From an uncultured Lachnospiraceae bacterium (lineage in GTDB: Bacteria > Bacillota > Clostridia > Lachnospirales > Lachnospiraceae), in assembly GCA_902797025.1 (NCBI GenBank), contig CADBRN010000015.1, positions 38,128 through 102,127 of the forward strand: a stretch of DNA of 64,000 bases, read 5' to 3'. Positions within the stretch are counted from its first letter, which is position 1. Every line of letters begins with the position of its first letter. The position numbers were made by a program, and so were the translations under genes. The notes under the pieces are model-generated. The model was not told the DNA's origin, did not search any database, and saw nothing but the letters and a program-made list of their open reading frames with translations. Positions 56,403 through 64,000 of the stretch are shown piece by piece.

Positions 56403-58626
56403 ACGATACGCGGATGTGATTGTTGATCTCACGGCGATGCCGGACCGCGTGTTCCGGTATCGGATTCCGGAGAAACTTGCGGATCAGATTTGCCGGGGTA
56501 CGTGTGTGGAAATTCCATTTGGCCGCGGTGACAAAATGACGCGGGGATATGTGATCGGTTTTGGCGATGAGCCCGGAATTGATCCCGCGAAGATCAAGGA
56601 GATCGCCGCCGTGTCGGATCGGGGAATCGCCGCGGAATCCGGACTGATCCGCCTCGCGGCGTGGATGAAAAAAACGTATGGTTCTTCGATGATTCAGGCA
56701 CTGAAGACGACGCTGCCCGTGAGGGAGAGGGAAAACCGGAAAACGGAAGATGAGATCATGCTCGCGGTCAATGACACGATGGCGGGTGAAATTTTATCAG
56801 GGTACCAGAAAAAGCATTTCACAGCGAAGGAGCGGCTTCTTGCTGCTCTGATGCGGGAAAAGCGCATAAATCGCGGGGAGGCGCAAAAAAGGCTGAAAAT
56901 CACGCTCCAGACGATCCGTTCGATGGAAGGGGAAGGGGTGATTTCCGTCACTTCGTCAGAAATCGACCGCCTGCCGTCTGTACTGCTTTCGCCGGAAGGG
57001 GAACAGAGCGGACCGGCCGTTCTTTCCGATGAGCAGGAGCGGGCGCGCGACGGCATAATTCAGTCATTTCGCAGGGAACCGGATAAACCCTGCCTTCTCG
57101 CCGGGGTGACAGGGAGCGGGAAGACGCTCGTCTATATGGATCTTTCGGAGCGGATGCTCGCGGAGGGCCGGGAGGTGATCGTGCTGATCCCGGAGATCGC
57201 GCTCTCCTGGCAGATTGTACGGCGTTTCGCAGCGCGCTTCGGAAAGAAGATCGCGGTGATCCATTCCCGCATGGGAAAGGCGGAACGGTACGATGAGTTT
57301 GAACGTGTCAGGCGCGGCGAGGCAAAAATCGTGATCGGGCCGAGATCCGCGCTGTTCACACCGTTTTCAAACCTCGGACTTATTATTGTGGATGAAGAAC
57401 AGGAGGGTGCGTATCAAAGCGACGAGACGCCGCGTTATGATGCCCGGGAGGTAGCGATCAAGCGTGGACAGATCGAAAATGCGAGAGTTCTTTTTGGATC
57501 TGCGACTCCGTCATTTGACTCCGTTCATCGTGCAGAGTCCGGCATCTACCGGCTGTTCGTGATGAGGGAGCGGTACGGGGACGCCGTACTTCCGGATGTC
57601 TCAATCGTCGATATGAGAAAAGAGCTGCGTGCGGGAAATACTTCGATGCTGAGCGGGGCGTTGAAGAGTGCGATCGCAGAGCGTCTGGAACGCCATGAAC
57701 AGACGATCCTTTTTTTAAATAAACGGGGGTATACGAGTTTTATCTCCTGTCGCTCCTGCGGCCATGTCATCAAATGTCCGCACTGTGATGTTTCCCTGAC
57801 CGCTCACCGGGGCGGCCGGCTGATCTGTCATTACTGCGGGTATGAGCAGCCGATGGTCCGGAGATGTCCTTCCTGCGGATCGCCGCATATCAGCGGGTTC
57901 CGTGCGGGAACAGAGATGGCGGAGGGCATCGTGAAAAAGGAATTTCCGGAAGCGGAAATACTTCGCATGGATTCGGATACGACACACGGGAAAGAAGGCC
58001 ATGAAAAAATCGTGAAAGCCTTCGCGCAGCATCAGGCGGACATTCTCATCGGTACCCAGATGATCGTGAAAGGTCATGATTTTCCGGATGTGACACTCGT
58101 CGGCGTTCTGCTGGCGGATCTTTCTCTTTTTGAGAGCGATTACCGTTCCGGTGAGCATACATATCAGCTGCTTGTACAGGCGATCGGGAGAGCCGGCCGC
58201 GGAGAAAAAAAAGGACTTGCCCTGATTCAGACGTATCGTCCCGATGAACCGTGTATTCAGGCAGCTGCCCGCCAGGATTACCGGGCGTTCTATAATCAGG
58301 AAATGGGTGTGCGGAGAATTCTCGGATATCCGCCGTGCGGCAATCTGCTTGCGGTCCACGCGAGCGGCCGGTCGGAGGAAAAGCTGGATCGGGCAATGGG
58401 ATTCATCACGAAATATCTCACGCTCATCGATCGAAGGAAACAGACGCGGGTGATCGGACCGGCGCCGGAAACGGTGTCGAAGATCAAGGATTACTACAGA
58501 CGCGTGCTGTATATAAAGACGGAGACGGAAGAAACGGCGGTGCGCATACGCACGCTGCTGGAAGCATATATTGACATTAACAGCGGGTTCAGAGATGTTC
58601 TGTTTTCATACGACCTGAACCGATAG
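56395..58626 (+). CDS. priA: Primosomal protein N' (PriA helicase)
   Basis: A 743-residue replication-restart helicase. The N-terminal DNA-binding domain binds fork structures. Walker A is GVTGSGKT; motif II reads VDEEQEG, with Gln in place of the usual His of DEEH. The zinc domain has CRSCGHVIKCPHC and CHYCGYEQP...CPSC, four Cys pairs for two zinc ions. GTEMAEGIVKKEFP, RMDSDTTHGK, QMIVKGHDFPDV and QAIGRAGRGEKKG are the later helicase motifs. It overlaps murE by 8 bases, so translation is coupled. Confidence 0.96.
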   Translation: MSERYADVIVDLTAMPDRVFRYRIPEKLADQICRGTCVEIPFGRGDKMTRGYVIGFGDEPGIDPAKIKEIAAVSDRGIAAESGLIRLAAWMKKTYGSSMIQALKTTLPVRERENRKTEDEIMLAVNDTMAGEILSGYQKKHFTAKERLLAALMREKRINRGEAQKRLKITLQTIRSMEGEGVISVTSSEIDRLPSVLLSPEGEQSGPAVLSDEQERARDGIIQSFRREPDKPCLLAGVTGSGKTLVYMDLSERMLAEGREVIVLIPEIALSWQIVRRFAARFGKKIAVIHSRMGKAERYDEFERVRRGEAKIVIGPRSALFTPFSNLGLIIVDEEQEGAYQSDETPRYDAREVAIKRGQIENARVLFGSATPSFDSVHRAESGIYRLFVMRERYGDAVLPDVSIVDMRKELRAGNTSMLSGALKSAIAERLERHEQTILFLNKRGYTSFISCRSCGHVIKCPHCDVSLTAHRGGRLICHYCGYEQPMVRRCPSCGSPHISGFRAGTEMAEGIVKKEFPEAEILRMDSDTTHGKEGHEKIVKAFAQHQADILIGTQMIVKGHDFPDVTLVGVLLADLSLFESDYRSGEHTYQLLVQAIGRAGRGEKKGLALIQTYRPDEPCIQAAARQDYRAFYNQEMGVRRILGYPPCGNLLAVHASGRSEEKLDRAMGFITKYLTLIDRRKQTRVIGPAPETVSKIKDYYRRVLYIKTETEETAVRIRTLLEAYIDINSGFRDVLFSYDLNR

Positions 58627-58638
58627 ATGGAGGAAATT

Positions 58639-59166
58639 ATGGCGTTAAGAAAAATAAGAATTTTTGGAGATCCGGTGCTTGAGAAGACGGCGAAGCCGGT
58701 AAAGAGCATCACGCCGCGCATCAGGCTGCTTGTAAATGATATGTTCGACACGATGTATCACGATAACGGCGTCGGACTTGCGGCTCCGCAGGTCGGAATC
58801 CTCAAGCGGATTTTCGTCGTAGATGTGGATCGTGAGAACTCCTTCGTATTTATCAACCCCGAGATCCTCGAGACCTCAGGCGAACAGACCGGGGAGGAAG
58901 GCTGCCTGAGCCTCCCGGGAAAATGCGGGATCGTGACACGGCCGGATCATGTGAAGGTGCGGGCGAGTGATCTTGGCGGAAACGAATTTGAGATGGAGGC
59001 GGAAGGACTCCTCGCACGGGCGATCCTTCATGAGAACGATCACCTGAACGGCATCCTCTACACTTCCCACGTGGACGGGCAGGTATACGATGTCGGAGAG
59101 CTTGCGGAGTATGAAGAAGATGAGGAAGAGAACGGCGAAGCAGACGGCGGAGATGATCGGGCATGA
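58639..59166 (+). CDS. def: Peptide deformylase
   Basis: A 175-residue metalloenzyme that removes the formyl group from new proteins. The three motifs are GVGLAAPQVG (44-53), EEGCLSLPG (86-94, metal ligand Cys89) and HENDHLNG (131-138, His131, Glu132, His135). Asn replaces the more common Ile or Phe/Leu in HExDH. The C-terminal 25 residues are very acidic (DDEEENGEADGGDD-like) and probably disordered. GGAGG precedes the ATG at 58639. Its stop overlaps the fmt start, so the formylation and deformylation genes are coupled. Confidence 0.96.
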   Translation: MALRKIRIFGDPVLEKTAKPVKSITPRIRLLVNDMFDTMYHDNGVGLAAPQVGILKRIFVVDVDRENSFVFINPEILETSGEQTGEEGCLSLPGKCGIVTRPDHVKVRASDLGGNEFEMEAEGLLARAILHENDHLNGILYTSHVDGQVYDVGELAEYEEDEEENGEADGGDDRA

Positions 59167-60104
59167 GACTGGTATTTATGGGAACGCCGGATTTTGCGGC
59201 GGAGTGCCTGAAGGCACTGATTAAAAGCAGGATGGAGATCGCTGCTGTCTTCACGAAAGAGGATAAACCGGTCGGACGCGGCCACAGAATTGCCGCTTCA
59301 CCGGTCAAGGAACTGGCATGTGCGGCCGGTATTCCGGTCTTTCAGCCGCACCGCGTGAAGGACGATGAGTCCTTCCGGATTCTTTCGGAGATCCGGCCGG
59401 ATCTGATCATCGTCGCGGCCTACGGACAGATCATTCCGCAGCGGATACTGGATTTGCCGCAATACGGATGTATCAACGTTCACGCGTCGCTGCTTCCCGC
59501 CTACCGCGGCGCGGCGCCGATTCAGTGGGCGGTGATCAACGGTGAGAAAGAGTCCGGGGTGACGATCATGCAGATGGGAGCGGGGCTCGATACCGGCGAT
59601 ATGATCGCAAAGAGGACCGTAACGCTCACTCCGGAGGAGACGGGCGGATCGCTGTTCGAACGCCTGAGCAGGGAGGGAGCGGATCTTCTGGTCGAAACCA
59701 TCCCGAAAATACCGGACGGAAGGATCAGGAGGGAAAAACAGCCGGAAGAGAGCACGACGATGTATGCGCGGATGATACGAAAGAGTGACGGCGCGATCGA
59801 CTGGAACGCGGACGCGGTTACGATCGAGCGTCTGATCCGCGGACTGAACCCGTGGCCTTCCGCGTACTCTTCCCTTGACGGGAAGCAGGTGAAGTTCTGG
59901 GCTGCCTCCGTGTCGTCAGAAGAGAGCGGCAGGGTGCCCGGCTCGGTTTTCGCAGTTGATAAAAACGGATTTTCCGTTCAGACGGGAAACGGATCACTCC
60001 GGATACTGGAACTCCAGATGACCGGAAAAAAACGGATGACGGCGGATGCATTTCTCCGCGGGCATGCGTTTTCCGGGGATGAGCGTTTTGTGACGGAATC
60101 GTGA
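59163..60104 (+). CDS. fmt: Methionyl-tRNA formyltransferase
   Basis: A 313-residue enzyme that formylates initiator Met-tRNA using 10-formyl-tetrahydrofolate. FMGTPDFAAECL opens it; INVHASLLPAYRGAAPIQWAV holds the catalytic Asn-x-His and the SLLP folate loop, and MGAGLDTGDM gives the catalytic Asp. The C-terminal tRNA-binding OB domain begins near residue 205. It overlaps def by 4 bases (ATGA). Confidence 0.97.
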   Translation: MRLVFMGTPDFAAECLKALIKSRMEIAAVFTKEDKPVGRGHRIAASPVKELACAAGIPVFQPHRVKDDESFRILSEIRPDLIIVAAYGQIIPQRILDLPQYGCINVHASLLPAYRGAAPIQWAVINGEKESGVTIMQMGAGLDTGDMIAKRTVTLTPEETGGSLFERLSREGADLLVETIPKIPDGRIRREKQPEESTTMYARMIRKSDGAIDWNADAVTIERLIRGLNPWPSAYSSLDGKQVKFWAASVSSEESGRVPGSVFAVDKNGFSVQTGNGSLRILELQMTGKKRMTADAFLRGHAFSGDERFVTES

Positions 60105-60135
60105 CGTTCCGGGATCGATTAAGGAGGAAACCGCT

Positions 60136-60837
60136 ATGGGATCTTACGGATATTATTGGGGTGTAGACTGGACCTACCTGCTGATTCTCGCAGGCTTCGT
60201 TCTGTCTCTCGCCGTGCAGGGCGCGATGAAGAGTACGTTTGGAAAATACAGTCAGATCCGGAGCATGTCCGGTCTGACCGGCGCGATGGCTGCACAGAAA
60301 ATTCTCGAGAGTGAGGGCATCTACAACGTCCGTGTCGAGCACATCGGAGGAAGCCTGACGGATCATTATGATCCGCGCACAAAGGTCGTCCGTCTGTCGG
60401 ATTCGGTGTACGGATCGACCTCGCTGGCGGCGGTCGGAGTCGCGGCGCATGAGTGCGGTCATGCGATTCAGGACGCCCGGAATTATGCGCCGCTTTCGAT
60501 CCGGTCGAGCCTCGTGCCGGTCGCGAATTTCGGTTCGCAGCTCGCATGGCCGCTGTTTCTGTTCGGCTTGATCCTTTCCTATCGGCCGCTTTTGTATCTT
60601 GGCATTATCCTGTTCTGCGGCGCGCTGCTGTTTCAGATCGTCACCCTGCCGGTCGAATTCAACGCGTCGCACAGAGCGATCATCAAACTGGAGGGATGCG
60701 GAATCATGCTTCCTGAGGAGGTTCGCGGATCACGCCGCGTGCTCCGCGCGGCAGCCATGACATACGTTGCCGCCGTATGCGCTTCACTTCTGCAGCTTCT
60801 GCGTCTGCTGATTCTGGCAGGAAGGCGGAACGACTGA
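60136..60837 (+). CDS. YugP-type zinc metallopeptidase, membrane protein
   Basis: A 233-residue membrane protease-like protein. An N-terminal helix (TYLLILAGFVLSLAVQ, 13-28) is followed by a soluble segment with HYDPRTKVVRLSDSVY and the zinc motif HECGHAIQD (105-113; His105, Glu106, His109). Three more hydrophobic helices follow, with EFNASHRAI holding a candidate third ligand. It resembles neutral zinc metallopeptidases of the YugP family; targets unknown. Its place between fmt and rsmB is common in Clostridia. GGAGGAAA precedes the ATG. Confidence 0.9.
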   Translation: MGSYGYYWGVDWTYLLILAGFVLSLAVQGAMKSTFGKYSQIRSMSGLTGAMAAQKILESEGIYNVRVEHIGGSLTDHYDPRTKVVRLSDSVYGSTSLAAVGVAAHECGHAIQDARNYAPLSIRSSLVPVANFGSQLAWPLFLFGLILSYRPLLYLGIILFCGALLFQIVTLPVEFNASHRAIIKLEGCGIMLPEEVRGSRRVLRAAAMTYVAAVCASLLQLLRLLILAGRRND

Positions 60838-60890
60838 AGACACAAGACGGCGTCGTCTGAACGAACGGCCGTAAAAAGGAGGAATTTCCG

Positions 60891-62240
60891 ATGAAAGAGG
60901 ATCCGCGCCTGATTGCCGTGGATATGCTGCTCGAAATCGACCGGGAAGAAGTTCCCTGCCATCTCGTGATCCGGCGGGTGCTTGATCACGAATCCGGGAT
61001 GTCACTCCGCGACCGGAATTTCTGCAGGCATCTGACGGAGGGTACGATTGAGCGGTGTATTTATCTGGACTATATGATCAATCAGGTGGCGAAGACCGGA
61101 ACGAGGAAGATGAAGCCGGTGATCCGCTGGATCATCCGGACGGCCGCGTACCAGATGTGGTTTATGTCTGTTCCGGACCGCGCCGCGGTCAGTGAAGCGC
61201 TAAGGATCACAGAACGGAAGGGCTGCGGACCGCTGAAGGGTTTTGTCAACGGTGTCCTCCGGAATCTGTCCCGCCGGAAAGATACGCTCTGCCTGCCGGA
61301 CCGCGCCGCGGATCCGGCACGTTATCTTTCGATCCGCTACTCGCTTCCGCTCCCGATCGTGAACAGATGGATCATACGGTACGGAAAAGAGAAGACGGAG
61401 GCGGCGGCAGCATCATTTGAAAAAAAGCCGCCGCTCACGGTCCGGTTTCGGGAAAATGCGGCTGCTCTGACGGAAGAACTGGAAAGCGGAGGCATACGGG
61501 TGACTGACGCCCCGTACGTTCCGGACGCCCGCATTCTTTCCGGCGTCACCGGCCTTGAAGATTTGCCGGCTTTCCGTCGCGGCGCACTTGCGGTACAGGA
61601 TGTAAGTTCGATGATCGCGGTCCGCGCCGCCGGGATCAGGAAGAGCAGCACGGTTCTGGATCTCTGTGCGGCGCCGGGCGGAAAGACGATGCTCGCGGCC
61701 GATCTTGCGCCGGAGGGCCGTGTGATTTCACGGGATCTTACGAACAAGCGCGCCGATCTGATCCGGAACGGAGCGGAGCGTCTCCAAATCCGGAACGTCA
61801 CCGTTTCGTGCGCGGATGCCTCCGTGTTCGATCCGGAGATTGACGAAGCCGCAGATGTGGTTCTCGCAGATGTCCCCTGTTCGGGACTCGGCGTGATCGG
61901 GAGAAAACCGGATATCCGTTACCGGGTGTCGGATGCGAAGACAGAGAGCCTCGTGAAGCTGCAGAGAAAAATTCTCACGCAGGCGATCCGATACGTGAAG
62001 CCGGGAGGAACGCTCCTGTATTCAACCTGTACGATTGATGCGCGGGAAAATGAGGAGAATGCCCGATGGATTTGCGGGCAGTCCGGACTTGAACCGGTCG
62101 CTCTCGCGCCGGATCTTCCGGAGGAACTCAGGGAGGAAGCGGGCAGTTCCAACATGCTGCAGCTTCTGCCGGGAACGCACCGCTGCGACGGGTTCTTTCT
62201 CGCAAAATTCAGAAAGGGGACGGCCGATGAATTCAAATGA
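60891..62240 (+). CDS. rsmB: 16S rRNA (cytosine-C5)-methyltransferase RsmB
   Basis: A 449-residue protein. Residues 1-140 form the NusB-like RNA-binding domain (RDRNFCRHLTEGTI, VNGVLRNL). The methyltransferase domain has the SAM site LDLCAAPGGKTMLAA, DVPCSGLGVIGRKPD with a catalytic cysteine, and YSTCTIDARENEE with the second. It methylates C967 of 16S rRNA (E. coli numbering). AGGAGGAA precedes the ATG. The end overlaps rlmN by 14 bases. Confidence 0.95.
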   Translation: MKEDPRLIAVDMLLEIDREEVPCHLVIRRVLDHESGMSLRDRNFCRHLTEGTIERCIYLDYMINQVAKTGTRKMKPVIRWIIRTAAYQMWFMSVPDRAAVSEALRITERKGCGPLKGFVNGVLRNLSRRKDTLCLPDRAADPARYLSIRYSLPLPIVNRWIIRYGKEKTEAAAASFEKKPPLTVRFRENAAALTEELESGGIRVTDAPYVPDARILSGVTGLEDLPAFRRGALAVQDVSSMIAVRAAGIRKSSTVLDLCAAPGGKTMLAADLAPEGRVISRDLTNKRADLIRNGAERLQIRNVTVSCADASVFDPEIDEAADVVLADVPCSGLGVIGRKPDIRYRVSDAKTESLVKLQRKILTQAIRYVKPGGTLLYSTCTIDARENEENARWICGQSGLEPVALAPDLPEELREEAGSSNMLQLLPGTHRCDGFFLAKFRKGTADEFK

Positions 62241-63294
62241 AGAGATCGGATCGATGACACCGGACGAGCTGTCTTTGTATATCACGGAAATCGGCGAAAA
62301 GCCCTTCCGGGCAAAGCAACTGTTTTCCTGGATTCATGCCCGCCAGGTTTCTTCTTATCATGAGATGACAAATCTTCCCCAAAAGCTCCGGGATTATCTC
62401 GCGGAGGAAAAACCGCTTCATGTGCCGGAGGCGGTTCGTGTAGTGGAGTCGGAACGCGGGGATACGAAGAAATATCTGTTTCGCCTCTTCGACGGCAATG
62501 TGATCGAGAGTGTCTGGATGAAGCACAGGCACGGTAATTCCGTGTGCATTTCTTCGCAGGTCGGCTGCAATATGGGATGCCGGTTCTGCGCGTCGACGCT
62601 GGACGGATGCGTAAGGAACCTGACGGCGTACGAGATGTTGAGTCAGGTGTACACGATTGCGCATATGACAGGAGAGCGTATTTCCAACATCGATGTGATG
62701 GGAAGCGGCGAACCGCTGGATAATTACGACAATCTGCTCCGTTTTCTCCATCTTGCGGGCGCAGAGCAGGGGATGAATCTGAGTCAGCGGAATGTGACGG
62801 TTTCTACCTGCGGTATCGTTCCGAAGATCCGGGCGCTGGCGGACGAGCATCTTCAGATCACGCTCGCGATCTCGCTCCATGCGTCGAATGATGAGAAAAG
62901 GCAGAAACTGATGCCTGTCGCGAAGCGATGGTCCATAGAAGAACTGCTGGATGCGTGCCGGTATTATTTTGATCAGACCGGCCGCAGGATCTCATTTGAG
63001 TACGCGCTGATTGCCGGCGAGAATGATACGGAACAGTGTGCTGAGGAACTTGCGGAACTTCTGCATGGCATGAATTGCCATGTGAATCTGATCCCGGTGA
63101 ATCCGATCCGGGAGCGGAATTACAGGCGTTCGGGCCGCGCAGCGGTGGCGGAGTTTGACAAAAAACTTGAAAAATATGGAATTAATGTTACTATTAGAAG
63201 GGAAATGGGCGCTGATATAGACGGCGCCTGTGGCCAGTTACGAAGAAACTATCTTACCAGGAGTATAGAACATGAAGGTTTATTCTGCGACTGA
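62227..63294 (+). CDS. rlmN: Dual-specificity RNA (adenine-C2)-methyltransferase RlmN
   Basis: A 355-residue radical-SAM enzyme that methylates A2503 of 23S rRNA and A37 of some tRNAs. CNMGCRFCAS is the cluster motif C-x3-C-x2-C. GSGEPLDNYDN and SLHASNDEKR match the family, and the final GACGQLRRN holds the C-terminal catalytic cysteine. The start MNSNEEIGSMTPDEL at 62227 is typical; longer in-frame upstream sequence lies within rsmB. It overlaps the next gene by 23 bases. Confidence 0.96.
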   Translation: MNSNEEIGSMTPDELSLYITEIGEKPFRAKQLFSWIHARQVSSYHEMTNLPQKLRDYLAEEKPLHVPEAVRVVESERGDTKKYLFRLFDGNVIESVWMKHRHGNSVCISSQVGCNMGCRFCASTLDGCVRNLTAYEMLSQVYTIAHMTGERISNIDVMGSGEPLDNYDNLLRFLHLAGAEQGMNLSQRNVTVSTCGIVPKIRALADEHLQITLAISLHASNDEKRQKLMPVAKRWSIEELLDACRYYFDQTGRRISFEYALIAGENDTEQCAEELAELLHGMNCHVNLIPVNPIRERNYRRSGRAAVAEFDKKLEKYGINVTIRREMGADIDGACGQLRRNYLTRSIEHEGLFCD

Positions 63295-64000
63295 CGTCGG
63301 CCAGATTCGAAAAATGAATCAGGATTTCATCTTTACGTCGGCAGAGCCGATCGGAAACCTTCCGAACCTGTTTGTCGTAGCGGACGGAATGGGTGGTCAC
63401 AATGCGGGAGACTACGCATCCAGATACGGGGTCTCCGTGCTGACCGAGACGGTGCGGAAGGATCCAGACAACAATCCGGTCGTGATTCTCCGGGCCGGCA
63501 TCGAAGCTGCGAACAGGGCGGTGCTCGAGAAGTCAAAGAGTGACGAGAGCCTGTACGGAATGGGAAGCACAATGGTCGCGGCGACGGTCGTTGACGGCTG
63601 CCTTTATGTCGCAAATGTGGGAGATTCCCGCCTGTATCTTCTGGACGGAGATCTTCGCCAGGTTACACAGGATCATTCGCTGATCGCTGAAATGGTGCGT
63701 ATGGGTGAGCTGACGCCGGAAGAGGGAGCCAATCATCCGGATAAAAACATCATTACCCGTGCCATCGGAACGAGCGAGGAGATTAAAATCGACTTTTTCG
63801 ACGTGAAACTGGAGAAGAACAGCATCTTTATAATGTGTTCGGATGGTCTCTACAATATGGTCGAAAAGAAGATCATCAGTCAGGTGCTGAAGGATGATCA
63901 GATCGGAGATAAGGCCGGCAAACTGGTTCAGCTTGCGAACGCGGGCGGTGGACTGGACAACATTGCAGTGATCGTTGTTGAGCCTTTTACTGACGAGGTG
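63272..64000 (+). CDS. PP2C-type serine/threonine phosphatase (Stp/PrpC), truncated by window end
   Basis: The frame runs open for 243 codons to the window edge, so only a few C-terminal residues are missing. ATDVGQIRKMNQDF gives the first metal Asp, VVADGMGGHNAGD is the PP2C core motif, VGDSRLYLL, TQDHSL, IMCSDGLYNMV and GLDNIAVIVV follow in order. In Gram-positives this phosphatase reverses the PASTA kinase (PrkC/Stk) that is normally encoded next; that gene would be beyond the window. AGGAG precedes the ATG by 9 bases, inside the rlmN end. Confidence 0.95.
   Translation, partial: MKVYSATDVGQIRKMNQDFIFTSAEPIGNLPNLFVVADGMGGHNAGDYASRYGVSVLTETVRKDPDNNPVVILRAGIEAANRAVLEKSKSDESLYGMGSTMVAATVVDGCLYVANVGDSRLYLLDGDLRQVTQDHSLIAEMVRMGELTPEEGANHPDKNIITRAIGTSEEIKIDFFDVKLEKNSIFIMCSDGLYNMVEKKIISQVLKDDQIGDKAGKLVQLANAGGGLDNIAVIVVEPFTDEV

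Noticed and set aside
1-64000. Prophage, insertion sequence, tRNA or rRNA genes
   Set aside because: No integrase, transposase, terminal repeats, capsid genes or cloverleaf-like sequences were recognised on reading both strands.

Overview
The window looks like chromosome from a fairly GC-rich (roughly mid-50s %) Clostridia, most likely Lachnospiraceae. The evidence is gene order and protein content: the chain murE-priA-def-fmt-(YugP-type protease)-rsmB-rlmN-(PP2C phosphatase), a PolC-type replicase, a meso-DAP type MurE, strong GGAGG ribosome sites, good sigma-A promoters, and a DUF5717/DUF5716-like pair that I associate with Lachnospiraceae. No rRNA, tRNA, CRISPR array, transposase or phage gene was seen.

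Layout. 1-6.7 kb: the 3' end of malQ, nth, a secreted CAP-domain protein, small membrane and cytosolic proteins, a PrsW-type intramembrane protease, a membrane-anchored HNH protein and a secreted SH3/3D-domain protein. 7-10 kb: proA, a Fic protein and a metallo-beta-lactamase-fold protein, translationally coupled. 10-12.1 kb: a DedA/TVP38-type membrane protein and an NhaC-type antiporter. 12.3-17.3 kb: a DctM-like transporter diverges from a five-gene operon encoding a split FAD/iron-sulfur amine or amino-acid dehydrogenase; substrate unknown. 17.3-26.1 kb: a GntR/YtrA-type regulator with a perfect palindromic operator in its own promoter heads an ABC-2 exporter and a MacAB-like system with two adaptor proteins. 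26.1-29.2 kb: clpX, an lspA-like gene and a cell-wall amidase; the clpX promoter and ribosome site are embedded in the terminator hairpin of the upstream operon.

29.3-37 kb: mscL (with a C-terminal zinc ribbon) diverges from thyA, folA, ispG and polC. 37-44.3 kb: a CobD/HisC-like aminotransferase diverges from a four-gene cassette of unknown function: a 1173-residue solenoid protein with N-terminal beta domains, an actin/Hsp70-fold-like protein, a helical-repeat protein and a polytopic membrane protein. 44.4-48.5 kb: an Lrp-type regulator, alr and a complete polar amino-acid ABC importer. 48.6-54.6 kb: purB, purA, a lipoprotein, glycyl-tRNA synthetase and an unusual carbamate kinase. 54.9-64 kb: the conserved wall/translation/RNA-modification run from murE to a truncated PP2C phosphatase.

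How they fit together. Most of the window is housekeeping: thymidylate and folate cycling, purine nucleotides, isoprenoids, replication and restart, peptidoglycan precursors, initiator Met-tRNA formylation and deformylation, and rRNA/tRNA methylation. The accessory interest lies in the split dehydrogenase operon, the autoregulated double-exporter operon, the solenoid/Hsp70-like cassette, and the compressed clpX control region. All functional calls rest on reading motifs; no database search was run.
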